NCBI GenBank assembly: GCA_021731365.1
Contig: JAKFXL010000023.1
Span: forward strand, 1-64,000
Source of the DNA: Gammaproteobacteria bacterium
GTDB taxonomy: Bacteria; Pseudomonadota; Gammaproteobacteria; Tenderiales; Tenderiaceae
Direction of reading: 5' to 3'
Length of the DNA: 64,000 nucleotides
This document shows positions 41,690-49,808 of this stretch, piece after piece; position 1 is the stretch's first letter; the number at the start of each line of letters is the position of its first letter. Both the position numbers and the translations under genes were made by a program. Under the pieces are notes generated by a model. That model was not told the DNA's origin, ran no database searches, and saw only the letters and a program-made list of their open reading frames with translations.

Positions 41690-42733
41690 ATGAGTAGATG
41701 GAGACTGCCACTGCTGCTGTCCACGGCGCTGGTCGGGGGCGGTGCCACTGCCGCCGAACTGAAGTGGGACGGTTTTTTCACCTCCACCTACTCGATCACC
41801 AATACCAAATCGACCTATCGTGACATTGTCCACGATGATGGTTCCTTTGACGACTCCCGCTTCGGTCTCCATGTAGTCTCCGATATCCACCCGCTGTGGA
41901 GACTGGAGGCGCAGCTCTTCGCCGCCGGCTATGAGGACAACTATGCAACCCGCCTCGACTGGGGCTTCGCCTCTTTCCATCTGTCGGAGCGGCTCAACCT
42001 CAAATTTGGCAAGCTCAAATACCCAAACAACCTGGTGTCAGAGTATTACGACGTGGGACTCGCCTACCCCTGGATCCGACCACCCCATGAGTACTACAGC
42101 CTGGAGGAGCCATCGGCCAGCATCACCTATGAGTCATTCAGTGGCGCCAGCGCCATTATCAACAGGCGCAGCGGCGATTGGGACCTTGTCGCACAACCCT
42201 TTTTCGGCGAGGTCGAGCTGGCTGAATCAGACGCCAATATATCCAAGTTCATAGGTATCAAACTCAGCGCCAGCAATGACCTCACCGAACTACAGGCCAG
42301 CGTGGCCCAGGGCCGCATAAATGCGGAGGGGCATGAGCTTGATGATCAGACAAAACGTATAGCCAGCCTCGGAATGCACACTGAGTGGGGCAGCCTGGTG
42401 AATTATCTGGAGTATGCCGTCACAACGTTCAGCGACAGCGAAGAGGCGCGCACCAAAGCGGGGTACATCACACTCGGGTACCACTTTGGCCACACCATGC
42501 CGCACATCACCTACGCCGGTTTCGACCAGGAGAGCGGCTGGGGGCAACAATCTGTCACCGTGGGGGTGAAGCAGATGCTAAACCCCAGCACGGCCCTGAA
42601 ACTGGAGATGCAACGCATTACCCCGCAGCTTAACCCGGAGGCGGGCGCTGAGATGGCCTCCGGGCTATTTATGGACGTCCCTGAAAAGACCCGGGTCAAC
42701 GCCTTCTCCATCGCCATCGATGTAGTCTTTTAG
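41690..42733 (+). CDS. Porin-like outer-membrane protein
   Basis: A 347-residue outer-membrane protein with signal peptide LPLLLSTALVGGGATA-AEL. It has a porin-like barrel with many alternating strands (WDGFFTSTYSITNTKSTYRD, RFGLHVVSDIHPLWRLEAQL, LNLKFGKLKYPNNLVSEYYD) and a terminal Phe (SIAIDVVF). The FGKLKYPNNLVSEYYDVGLAY stretch resembles porins of the gram-negative porin superfamily. GGGAGAAAACAA precedes the ATG. It lies between the c-di-GMP receptor and a small PstS-like protein, 59 and 12 bases apart, so the four genes are probably one transcript. Selectivity unknown. Confidence 0.83.
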   Translation: MSRWRLPLLLSTALVGGGATAAELKWDGFFTSTYSITNTKSTYRDIVHDDGSFDDSRFGLHVVSDIHPLWRLEAQLFAAGYEDNYATRLDWGFASFHLSERLNLKFGKLKYPNNLVSEYYDVGLAYPWIRPPHEYYSLEEPSASITYESFSGASAIINRRSGDWDLVAQPFFGEVELAESDANISKFIGIKLSASNDLTELQASVAQGRINAEGHELDDQTKRIASLGMHTEWGSLVNYLEYAVTTFSDSEEARTKAGYITLGYHFGHTMPHITYAGFDQESGWGQQSVTVGVKQMLNPSTALKLEMQRITPQLNPEAGAEMASGLFMDVPEKTRVNAFSIAIDVVF

Positions 42734-42745
42734 GGGGGCATAAAG

Positions 42746-43174
42746 ATGATAAAAATAAAGCTCCTCTTCGCCATATTTGCCCTGGCGACCGCATTCGCCT
42801 CCAGCGCCGCCGCCGACATGGCCATCATCGTCAACCCAAACAACGCCGTCACCAAAGTGAGCAGTGACGAGGTTAAGCGCCTTTATATGGGAAAGACCAA
42901 ATCGTTGGACGATGGGACCCGGCTGATACCAATCGACTATGTAGATGGCAGCGCCATCAAACAGGAGTTCTACGACAAAGTGGTGGGGAAACCGCTGGAT
43001 CGCATCAAGGTCTACTGGTCGCGGCTGACATTTTCCGGCCATGGACGGCCACCAGAAACACTGAGCGACAGCGCCAGGATCAAGGCCTGGGTCGCGGGTA
43101 ACAGCGACGCCATCGGCTATATCGATACCACCCTGCTGGACGGGAGCGTCAGGGCGGTGCTCATCGTAAAATAG
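42746..43174 (+). CDS. Small PstS-like periplasmic protein
   Basis: A 142-residue exported protein. The signal peptide KIKLLFAIFALATAFASSAA is followed by a half-size PBP-like domain: VNPNNAVTKVSSDEVKRLYM, the family's GKTKSLDDGTRLIPID, VYWSRLTFSGHGRPP and WVAGNSDAIGYID. Such short proteins match one lobe of phosphate-binding proteins and occur as stand-alone periplasmic proteins, often next to sensor genes. Here it closes the cluster of PstS-like protein, GGDEF-EAL receptor and porin, and is the second binding protein in it. Confidence 0.85.
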   Translation: MIKIKLLFAIFALATAFASSAAADMAIIVNPNNAVTKVSSDEVKRLYMGKTKSLDDGTRLIPIDYVDGSAIKQEFYDKVVGKPLDRIKVYWSRLTFSGHGRPPETLSDSARIKAWVAGNSDAIGYIDTTLLDGSVRAVLIVK

Positions 43175-43184
43175 CGTTTTGCAG

Positions 43185-43206
43185 AACCGGGCTTGCGGGT
43201 TTTTTA
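43185..43206 (+). terminator. Weak terminator after the PstS-like cluster
   Basis: AACC/GGTT arms with a GC-rich bulged centre are followed by a run of six T. It lies 11 bases past the stop of the small PstS-like gene and just before the stop of the convergent srkA. The stem is short, so the call is tentative. Confidence 0.42.
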
Positions 43207-43213
43207 AAAACGG

Positions 43214-44206
43214 CTACAGCAGCCGCAAGGCCGGTTCATCCAGCGCCCCCAGCTGTTCACGCAGCGCCAATATCTGATCTTCCCAGTAACGCGGGGTATT
43301 AAACCAGGGAAACGCGGTGGTAAACGCCGGGTCGTGCCAGCGCCGCGCCAGCCAGGCGGAGTAGTGCATCATGCGCATGGTGCGCAACGCTTCGACAAGC
43401 AGCAGCTCCATCGGGTCAAACTCAAAAAACTGCTCGTAACCACGCATCAGTACGCTTAACTGATGCTCCATCTCGTCACGATCACCGGCCAGCAGCATCC
43501 ATAGGTCTTGCACCACCGGGCCGGTCAGGCAGTCATCCAGATCAACAATGGCCGGTCCGTCGTCGGTCCAGAGCACATTGCCGGCGTGACAGTCGCCATG
43601 CAACCGCAAGGTACGCAATGGCCCCACCATCTCAAAACGGAACTTGACTGACTTCACCACATCTTCAGCAATGGTGCGGTAGGCGAGCATCAACTCCGGC
43701 GGCACAAACCCCTGCTCCAGCAGAAACTGGTAAGAGCCCACCGCCATGCTCTCAACATCCAGCCGTTGACGATGTTTAAATTGATGACGTCTGCCAACCC
43801 CGTGAATACGTCCCAGATAACGCCCCACCCACTCCAGGTGTTCATCACGATCCAGCTCAGGATGGCGGCCACCGGCACTGCGGAACAGGGCAAAACGGAA
43901 CCCCTGGAAATGGTGCAGTGTCTGTCCCTCCGCATTGGCCAGGGGCGCGATGACCGGGATCTCCTGCTCTACCAGCTCGGCGGCAAAGGCGTGCTCCTCC
44001 AGAATCGCGGCGTCGCTCCAGCGTTCGGGGCGATAAAACTTGGCGACCAGCGCCGGGGCATCTTCAATGCCGATTTGATAGACGCGGTTTTCGTAACTGT
44101 TAAGGGCGAGAAAGCGGCCGTTACAGTGCCACCCTTGCGACTCAACCGCATCAAGGATGAGGTCTGGCCCCAGTGCTTCGTAAGGTGGCGTGATTACTGT
44201 ACTCAT
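43214..44206 (-). CDS. srkA: Stress response kinase A (SrkA/YihE)
   Basis: A 330-residue aminoglycoside-phosphotransferase-fold protein kinase of the SrkA/YihE family, linked in E. coli to Cpx stress and protection from oxidative killing. Visible are the glycine-poor N-lobe (SYENRVYQIG, then the Lys in PALVAKFYRPERW), the catalytic loop LRLHGDCHAGNVLW (Asp) and the metal-binding AIVDLDDCLTGP. Length matches the family (328). It stands alone, convergent with the PstS-like cluster. Confidence 0.93.
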   Translation of the reverse strand: MSTVITPPYEALGPDLILDAVESQGWHCNGRFLALNSYENRVYQIGIEDAPALVAKFYRPERWSDAAILEEHAFAAELVEQEIPVIAPLANAEGQTLHHFQGFRFALFRSAGGRHPELDRDEHLEWVGRYLGRIHGVGRRHQFKHRQRLDVESMAVGSYQFLLEQGFVPPELMLAYRTIAEDVVKSVKFRFEMVGPLRTLRLHGDCHAGNVLWTDDGPAIVDLDDCLTGPVVQDLWMLLAGDRDEMEHQLSVLMRGYEQFFEFDPMELLLVEALRTMRMMHYSAWLARRWHDPAFTTAFPWFNTPRYWEDQILALREQLGALDEPALRLL

Positions 44207-44317
44207 CGTCCCATCAACTCCCGTAAAAATGGATTAAGCGGGCATCCACACCGTTGCGGGAGCCGTGCAAAAAGCCACCCCCGTATTCACCATAATACCA
44301 ATACTGTCAGTGCTGTT

Positions 44318-44665
44318 TTATAAAATATCCAATACCTGCTGCGGTGGACGACCGATCACCGCCTTGCCACCACTCACCACAATCGGGCGCTCTATCAGGA
44401 TAGGATGAGCCACCATGGCGTCCAGCAGCTGCTCACTACTTAAAGCAGAGTCACCCAGACCCAAGGTCTTATACAGAGACTCTGTCTTTCGCATCAGCTC
44501 ACGTGGCTGTAACCCCAACATCTTGAGCAGCTGCTTAAGTTGAGACTTGTTAGGCGACACCTTCAGATACTCTACCACCTCCGGCTCTACCCCCTGCTCC
44601 CTGACCAGTTGCAAGGTCTCCCGCGATTTTGAGCAGCGTGGATTGTGATAAATCAGTACACTCAT
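44318..44665 (-). CDS. arsC: Arsenate reductase-like thioredoxin-fold protein (ArsC family)
   Basis: A 115-residue protein of the ArsC/YffB/Spx family. The catalytic Cys11 lies in IYHNPRCSKSRETL, and the Arg-Pro loop LIERPIVVSGGKAVIGRPP matches glutaredoxin-linked arsenate reductases. GAGGAGAAG 5 bases before ATG 44665 makes the start secure; the frame to 44680 adds five residues. No other ars genes are nearby, so arsenate reduction is the family role rather than shown by context. Confidence 0.9.
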   Translation of the reverse strand: MSVLIYHNPRCSKSRETLQLVREQGVEPEVVEYLKVSPNKSQLKQLLKMLGLQPRELMRKTESLYKTLGLGDSALSSEQLLDAMVAHPILIERPIVVSGGKAVIGRPPQQVLDIL

Positions 44666-44779
44666 TGAACTTCTCCTCAATAACGGTGATCAGATCAGCA
44701 TGGCACACCACGTCACCATGAGTGATCAGCAACAAAGATCTCTTTATAAATAATATTATGGGAATCTTTATAGATTAAG

Positions 44780-44785
44780 TATAAT
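44780..44785 (+). promoter_or_regulatory. TATAAT -10 element very close to apaG
   Basis: A perfect TATAAT ends seven bases before the apaG ATG. No good -35 (TTATGG at best) and no ribosome-binding site lie between it and the ATG. If used, transcription would begin at or next to the start codon and yield a leaderless mRNA. Confidence 0.4.
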
Positions 44786-44792
44786 TGATACT

Positions 44793-45173
44793 ATGTCAGA
44801 CAATAACAAACAGATCCAGATCGAAACCAGCGCTTACTATCTACCGGAGCAGTCCGAACCAGAGAGTAATCGTTATGTCTTTGGCTATACCATCACCATC
44901 CGCAACACCGGTACCACTCCCGCTAAACTCACCCACCGCCACTGGCACATTACCGACGCCAACGGCAAGGTGGATGAGGTACACGGTGAGGGGGTGATTG
45001 GTGAACAGCCCCATTTCAATCCGGGTGACAGTTTTGAATATAGCAGCGGGGTGATGCTGGAAACGCCGGTGGGGGCCATGCAGGGTCACTACGATATGTT
45101 GAGCCCCTCCGGCGAGCTCTTCACCGCCAGAATCGCCCCTTTTGGGCTGGCTGTACCGGGAAGTCTTCACTAA
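44793..45173 (+). CDS. apaG: ApaG protein
   Basis: A 126-residue beta-sandwich protein of the ApaG family (DUF525). Family motifs are YVFGYTITIRNTG, AKLTHRHWHITDANGKVDEV, GEGVIGEQPHFNPGDSFEYS and TPVGAMQGHYDML. In enterobacteria it sits with apaH and ksgA and is linked to Co/Mg efflux by phenotype; its biochemical role is unclear. Here it stands apart from those genes. The start lacks a Shine-Dalgarno sequence, while a TATAAT lies only seven bases upstream. Confidence 0.95.
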   Translation: MSDNNKQIQIETSAYYLPEQSEPESNRYVFGYTITIRNTGTTPAKLTHRHWHITDANGKVDEVHGEGVIGEQPHFNPGDSFEYSSGVMLETPVGAMQGHYDMLSPSGELFTARIAPFGLAVPGSLH

Positions 45174-45234
45174 AAACAGCGCTGAATATTCGCTGCGGGG
45201 CCTTCAGACACCTAATGATAGGACCCAGAGTGTA

Positions 45235-47031
45235 TTACGTGGCATGGTAGCTGCCACGCCGCAGCAACGGTACAAGCAGCAGTAGTTGCCACAGATCCAG
45301 TATCCCTCCGCCACCGCCTGAGCTATTAGCCGCCGTTGTTGTAATGGTGAAGATGTCGGAAAGCCCACCTATATAGAGTGCCACATTCACCGGCTCACCT
45401 TTGAGTGATGCGGCGGTTGCACGTAGCTGCACCGTATCACCGTTTTTCACAAAACCAACAGCGGTGGTAAACGCCTCACCATTCACGCTGTACAGGCCAC
45501 CTACGATGCTGATTGAGGTATCAATATCGATGCCAGTCACTGTAATGGTGTTAGAAAACACAGTGCTACCCAACGCCACCCCAGTCTGATCTACAAAAAG
45601 AAAGGGGTCAGGCACCGAATCACCAAAGGTTCTTACGGTAAATGTATCCAACACCCCGCCAATCCGCATATCCACATTCACTGACGTATACCCCTGTGCA
45701 GAGGAGGTTACACGCAGTTTGATCTGATCACCTGCCGTCGCCGCCAGTGGATAGGCTGCTGACCATGGTGACCAAGTGACACCACTGTCTGTTGAAACCG
45801 AGTACTCTCCCTGGCTGATCACTATCTTGCCCCAGCCGGTCATACCGGTGAGCGTGACCACATTTGATACAACTACTGTGCCCACCGGGATATCTGTTTG
45901 ATCGGCAAACTGAAAGGGGGCCGGACGAAAATCGGTGTCATTCATCAACAGTGACAGATTACTGGACCCCGCATTGGAAATCACCAGATCACTATCACCA
46001 TCCACATCAAGATCGGCAGCCACAATTGATACCGGGGTGGTACCCACCGCCGCCATCTGCCCCAATACAAACGCACCCTTGCGGTTGTTTTCCAGCAGCG
46101 ATATCGTCCCTGAGCCGGTATTGGCCACCACCAGATCATCATAACCATCCCCATTCATATCAATCGCCAGCAGCGCACCAGGGTTTCCGCCCATGGAATA
46201 GGAGGCCACAAACGTAAAACCACCACTGCCGTTATTGCTCAACAGCGAAAGCGAGTCTGTCGCGGCGTGGGTGATCGCAAGGTCCAACGTCCCATTACGA
46301 TCCATATCCAGAACGGCAATTGCCGCTGGCGTACTGCCCAACAGATGGGTTAAAGGCGCAGCAAAGAGACCATTGCCCGTATTCAACAGCAGGGAAATAC
46401 TATTGCTCCCTTGATTGATCACCGCCAAATCAAGAGAACCATTGCCATCAAAGTCGGCGGCCACGATGGCCCGTGGAGATGAACCGACTCCATAACTGAC
46501 GGCTGTTGGAAAGGTCCCAGTACCGCTATTAATGAGCACAGTGACAGAGTTGCTGGCCTGATTAACCACCACCAGATCGTTATAAAGATCACCATTAAAC
46601 AGTCCAGCCACAATGGCGACCGGCCCACTGCCGGCGGCGTAGCTGGTGGCGGGGTTAAACTCAACCCCTGCCACCGCCCGGTTATTCAGGATAGAAACCG
46701 TGCCAGCCAGCTGATTCGCCACCGCGATGTCGACATAACCGTTACCTGAAAAATCTGCCAGTGCCACCGCAACCGGGCCGCTACCCACCGCATAATCGGT
46801 AGCCGACTCCATACCTGAAAAGGCGCTGACAGGGATCACCGTGATCGTATTGCTCGCCCCATTGGCCACCACCAGATCCGGGGTGAAATTCCAGTTCATA
46901 TCACGTGCAGCCACAACAGCAGGGGCGTTGCTCAGCGGGACAAGCGTCTGTGTACGTAACTCCACCGCCTGAGAAACACCGCCCCAGACCATACAGCCAC
47001 TACAAACAATCACCGGCAACCATCTAAACAC
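45235..47031 (-). CDS. VCBS/FG-GAP repeat secreted protein with GlyGly-CTERM tag
   Basis: A 598-residue exported protein. The signal is LPVIVCSGCMVWGGVSQA. Seven ~46-residue VCBS/FG-GAP repeats follow (for example DFSGNGYVDIAVANQ, DFDGNGSLDLAVINQ, DMNGDGYDDLVVANT), probably a seven-bladed Ca-binding propeller. Two tandem ~95-residue beta domains come next (each opening with PFxFxDQTxxxxGxxVxSN). The C-terminus SSGGGGGILDLWQLLLLVPL then Leu-Arg-Arg is a classic GlyGly-CTERM signal. In known systems rhombosortase cleaves it after type II export; no rhombosortase is in this window. The start codon is GTG. Function unknown; probably surface-bound. Confidence 0.88.
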   Translation of the reverse strand: MFRWLPVIVCSGCMVWGGVSQAVELRTQTLVPLSNAPAVVAARDMNWNFTPDLVVANGASNTITVIPVSAFSGMESATDYAVGSGPVAVALADFSGNGYVDIAVANQLAGTVSILNNRAVAGVEFNPATSYAAGSGPVAIVAGLFNGDLYNDLVVVNQASNSVTVLINSGTGTFPTAVSYGVGSSPRAIVAADFDGNGSLDLAVINQGSNSISLLLNTGNGLFAAPLTHLLGSTPAAIAVLDMDRNGTLDLAITHAATDSLSLLSNNGSGGFTFVASYSMGGNPGALLAIDMNGDGYDDLVVANTGSGTISLLENNRKGAFVLGQMAAVGTTPVSIVAADLDVDGDSDLVISNAGSSNLSLLMNDTDFRPAPFQFADQTDIPVGTVVVSNVVTLTGMTGWGKIVISQGEYSVSTDSGVTWSPWSAAYPLAATAGDQIKLRVTSSAQGYTSVNVDMRIGGVLDTFTVRTFGDSVPDPFLFVDQTGVALGSTVFSNTITVTGIDIDTSISIVGGLYSVNGEAFTTAVGFVKNGDTVQLRATAASLKGEPVNVALYIGGLSDIFTITTTAANSSGGGGGILDLWQLLLLVPLLRRGSYHAT

Positions 47032-47306
47032 TACCTAACACTCCACATCACAACACTTGTATATTGCCCAAACACACACCGTTGGCCATAAATAACCCAC
47101 TCTTACAGAGGTATCGACACAATAACCGCAAGAATTTAGATAAAACCCACAATACCTGATTGTTTTTACAATAAAATAGCGCCTTACGGCTGATGACGGC
47201 ATCAACAACCTGCTTATCAACTTACATAAGACCCGTCGGACTAAGTTCACAAACCCAGCAGAGGGCTGATGTATTCTATGCACACACCCATTTCGGATTT
47301 ATAGCT

Positions 47307-48104
47307 GTGACCAAAAAAAGATCCGCCCATCCAGACCGTAAACGCCCAGCTACAGACGCCTACAGCAACAGCCGCAAAGAGTTGAAGTATTACGGCAGCG
47401 CGGCCTGTCTGGCGTTATGGCAACAACGCCCAGACGACATCATCCGCATCTATGTGACGCAGGCACAACTCAAAACCCACAGCGCCATGTTGAAATGGGC
47501 CGCCGCCAGCCACCGTGCCTACCACATTGTTGATGATGCCGATCTAGAACGGCTCACCGAGTCCATACACCACCAGGGAGTCTGCCTGCTGGCACTAGAG
47601 CACACCCGCATAACCTTCATGCAGTTAAAGCAGTCACTCAGCCAACATGCAGATGGCACCCTGATTGGCTATCTCGACGGCGTTGAAAACCCACACAATT
47701 TAGGCGCTATAGTCCGCACCTGTGCCCACCTGGGTATCAAATACCTGCTCGGCGAGAGTGGCCGCCTGCCAAAACTATCCGCCTCCGCCTGCCGCGTAGC
47801 CGAAGGGGGGGCAGAACATGTCAAACTGATCGCCGTGAATGATCATCAGCGCGCCATCAATGAACTGAAAAAACTTGGCTTTGCAGTGCTCACCACCGCC
47901 GCACAGGGCGATTCGTTATACAGTGGCACGCTCCCTAAACGGACACTGCTAGTGATGGGTGCAGAACAGGCAGGTGTATCACCAGCACTTCAAAAGCTCG
48001 CCGATGTTAATATAAAGATTCCGGGCAGCGGCTTGGTCGAAAGCCTTAACGTCTCCGTCGCCTTCGCCATTATCGCCGCCGAATTTATCAGGCAACAGCG
48101 TTAA
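47307..48104 (+). CDS. TrmH-family RNA methyltransferase, YfiF-like
   Basis: A ~265-residue SPOUT protein. The N-terminal substrate-binding domain (ELKYYGSAACLALWQQRP, AYHIVDDADLERLTES, HHQGVCLLALE) precedes the SpoU knot with NPHNLGAIVRTCAHLG, VMGAEQAGVSPALQ and IPGSGLVESLNVSVAFAI. The order and the GAEHVKLI segment match E. coli YfiF, whose RNA target is unknown. The start is uncertain: I choose GTG 47307, before a basic stretch TKKRSAHPDRKR, because upstream codons to 47193 look non-coding. It is followed 48 bases later by the RIO kinase gene. Confidence 0.85.
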   Translation: MTKKRSAHPDRKRPATDAYSNSRKELKYYGSAACLALWQQRPDDIIRIYVTQAQLKTHSAMLKWAAASHRAYHIVDDADLERLTESIHHQGVCLLALEHTRITFMQLKQSLSQHADGTLIGYLDGVENPHNLGAIVRTCAHLGIKYLLGESGRLPKLSASACRVAEGGAEHVKLIAVNDHQRAINELKKLGFAVLTTAAQGDSLYSGTLPKRTLLVMGAEQAGVSPALQKLADVNIKIPGSGLVESLNVSVAFAIIAAEFIRQQR

Positions 48105-48151
48105 CAAAACGCTATTTGCCACAAAATAGACAACAACCGCTAAAGGGCCAC

Positions 48152-49009
48152 ATGAAAATTCCAAAGAGATTGCAACCCCTTCTTGAAGATGGATTAATAG
48201 ACGAAATCATATGCCAACTAAAAAGTGGTAAAGAGGCCCAGGTCTACACCGTTCGGTGCGGCGAAACCATTCGCTGCGCCAAAGTCTATAAAGAGGCCAA
48301 CAAACGCAGCTTCAAACAGGCCGTGCAGTACCAGGAAGGCAGAACGGTACGCAACAGCCGCCGTGCCCGTGCCATGCAAAAACGTACCAGCTATGGCCAG
48401 AAAGAGAGCGAAGAGGCGTGGCTCACTGCCGAAGTTGACGCACTCTACCGCCTTGCAGACGCTGGTGTACGGGTACCACAACCCTACAGTTTTATCGACG
48501 GCGTACTACTGATGGAGCTCATCACCGACGGCGACGGCCACGCCGCACCACGCCTGAGCGAAGTCAGCTTCACCCCTGAACTGGCGATTGAATACCACAA
48601 CCGCCTCATTAGCGAAATCGTCCGCATGCTCTGTGCCGGACTCGTGCATGGAGACCTTTCCGAATTTAACGTACTCATCGACCCCACCGGCCCCGTCATC
48701 ATCGACCTACCCCAGGCCGTCAACGCCGCTGGCAACAATAGCGCCAGAATGATGCTGACGCGTGATGTCAACAACATGAGCAACTACTTTGGCAACTTTG
48801 CCCCCGAGCTGCTCGCCACCACCTACGCCAATGAGATATGGGCCCATTACGAAAGTGGCAGCCTGACTCCTGATAGCATCCTCACAGGCTGTTTTGCCGA
48901 AAACAACACTGCTGCTGATATCGACGACGTCATGAAAGTTATCGATAACGCCAGAGAAGAAGAGATGGAACGCCGCCGCCGCGAACAAGAGGCCAACGAA
49001 GGAGAGTAG
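48152..49009 (+). CDS. RIO-type protein kinase
   Basis: A 285-residue atypical kinase of the RIO family found in proteobacteria. The nucleotide-binding region is LKSGKEAQVYTVRCG, the Lys lies in RCAKVYKEANKRSFK, the catalytic loop is LVHGDLSEFNVLID (Asp as base, Asn for metal) and the metal-binding Asp is in VIIDLPQAVNAAG. ATG 48152 is preferred because MKIPKRLQPLLEDGLID is the family opening. Substrates of bacterial RIO proteins are poorly known; ribosome biogenesis is a common guess. A good terminator follows 8 bases after the stop. Confidence 0.92.
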   Translation: MKIPKRLQPLLEDGLIDEIICQLKSGKEAQVYTVRCGETIRCAKVYKEANKRSFKQAVQYQEGRTVRNSRRARAMQKRTSYGQKESEEAWLTAEVDALYRLADAGVRVPQPYSFIDGVLLMELITDGDGHAAPRLSEVSFTPELAIEYHNRLISEIVRMLCAGLVHGDLSEFNVLIDPTGPVIIDLPQAVNAAGNNSARMMLTRDVNNMSNYFGNFAPELLATTYANEIWAHYESGSLTPDSILTGCFAENNTAADIDDVMKVIDNAREEEMERRRREQEANEGE

Positions 49010-49016
49010 AGGTAAC

Positions 49017-49049
49017 TGCTGGGCTAAAACATCAAGCCCAGCATTCTTT
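49017..49049 (+). terminator. Terminator of the RIO kinase gene
   Basis: TGCTGGGCT (49017-49025) and AGCCCAGCA (49035-49043) form a perfect 9-bp stem with a nine-base loop, followed by TTCTTT. It lies 8 bases after the stop codon. Confidence 0.8.
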
Positions 49050-49131
49050 ATCGGCCCGATTAAAAGTCAAAAATATGCCTCACTGTTTTGGCAAACACTT
49101 CGATAGCGATAAAAAATACAGGTTTAACAGA

Positions 49132-49779
49132 CTATAAATCCAGCAGTCGCACCACACTTCTATCAAGCTGTGCAACATAAGGAAAAAAGACCTCCCGCAA
49201 CTTGATATACGCATCAATACTGGAGAAAGCATCATCGCTGGCATACGCAATCTGCATGGGTGTCAGCGTGGGCGCAGCCCAATTAGAAGTGGTAACACTT
49301 TTACTTTTGCGCAGTTTTTTTTGTAATACCAAAGCCACCAGCTGTTTTGATCCCAGGCTGTTTCTACGACCAAAGGTTTTAAAAATAGTCCCCAAATCCA
49401 CAAAAGCAACCGGATGAAACTTACACTGCCCGCGCAACTTGCTAAGATCATCCTTAAGACCTACACCAATCTTGATGATATTTTGATTATTTACAACCTC
49501 ACCCAACAAGGCACTATCAGCAATGCTGTTCAATAAAAATATATAACAACAACTGACTGAGCTTATCTGAACAATAGAGATACCACTGCCTGCCGCACCC
49601 TTCTGGAACACCGGTTTTGACTCAGTATCAAAGCCGAGATACCGTTGTTTAAGTAGATCAGCTATCGCATGGTGAATATTTTCATCATCTACCAACACAA
49701 CATCCCGGCCATGATCTTCATAATTGGGCAACTCAGCAATCGCCATTTTATCAATCTGACCGGCATAGTATTTTACCAT
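49132..49779 (-). CDS. 3'-5' exonuclease, RNase D/Werner type
   Basis: A 215-residue DEDD-superfamily exonuclease domain protein. The first acidic pair is in LGFDTESKP (Asp and Glu), the second Asp in IKIGVGLKDDLSKLRGQ, and the last in YASDDAFSSIDAYIKLRE (YxxxD type). The region FVDLGTIFKTFGRRNSLGSK then Gln-Leu is typical of the Werner-like bacterial subgroup. I choose ATG 49779, which begins just before the conserved IAELPNYEDHGRDVVLV stretch; the frame to 49923 lies inside the upstream pseudouridine synthase gene. RNA or DNA preference cannot be told. It is downstream of the pseudouridine synthase gene by 29 bases. Confidence 0.85.
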   Translation of the reverse strand: MVKYYAGQIDKMAIAELPNYEDHGRDVVLVDDENIHHAIADLLKQRYLGFDTESKPVFQKGAAGSGISIVQISSVSCCYIFLLNSIADSALLGEVVNNQNIIKIGVGLKDDLSKLRGQCKFHPVAFVDLGTIFKTFGRRNSLGSKQLVALVLQKKLRKSKSVTTSNWAAPTLTPMQIAYASDDAFSSIDAYIKLREVFFPYVAQLDRSVVRLLDL

Positions 49780-49808
49780 CCCTCTATATTGATTATTTTT
49801 ATCCTCTA

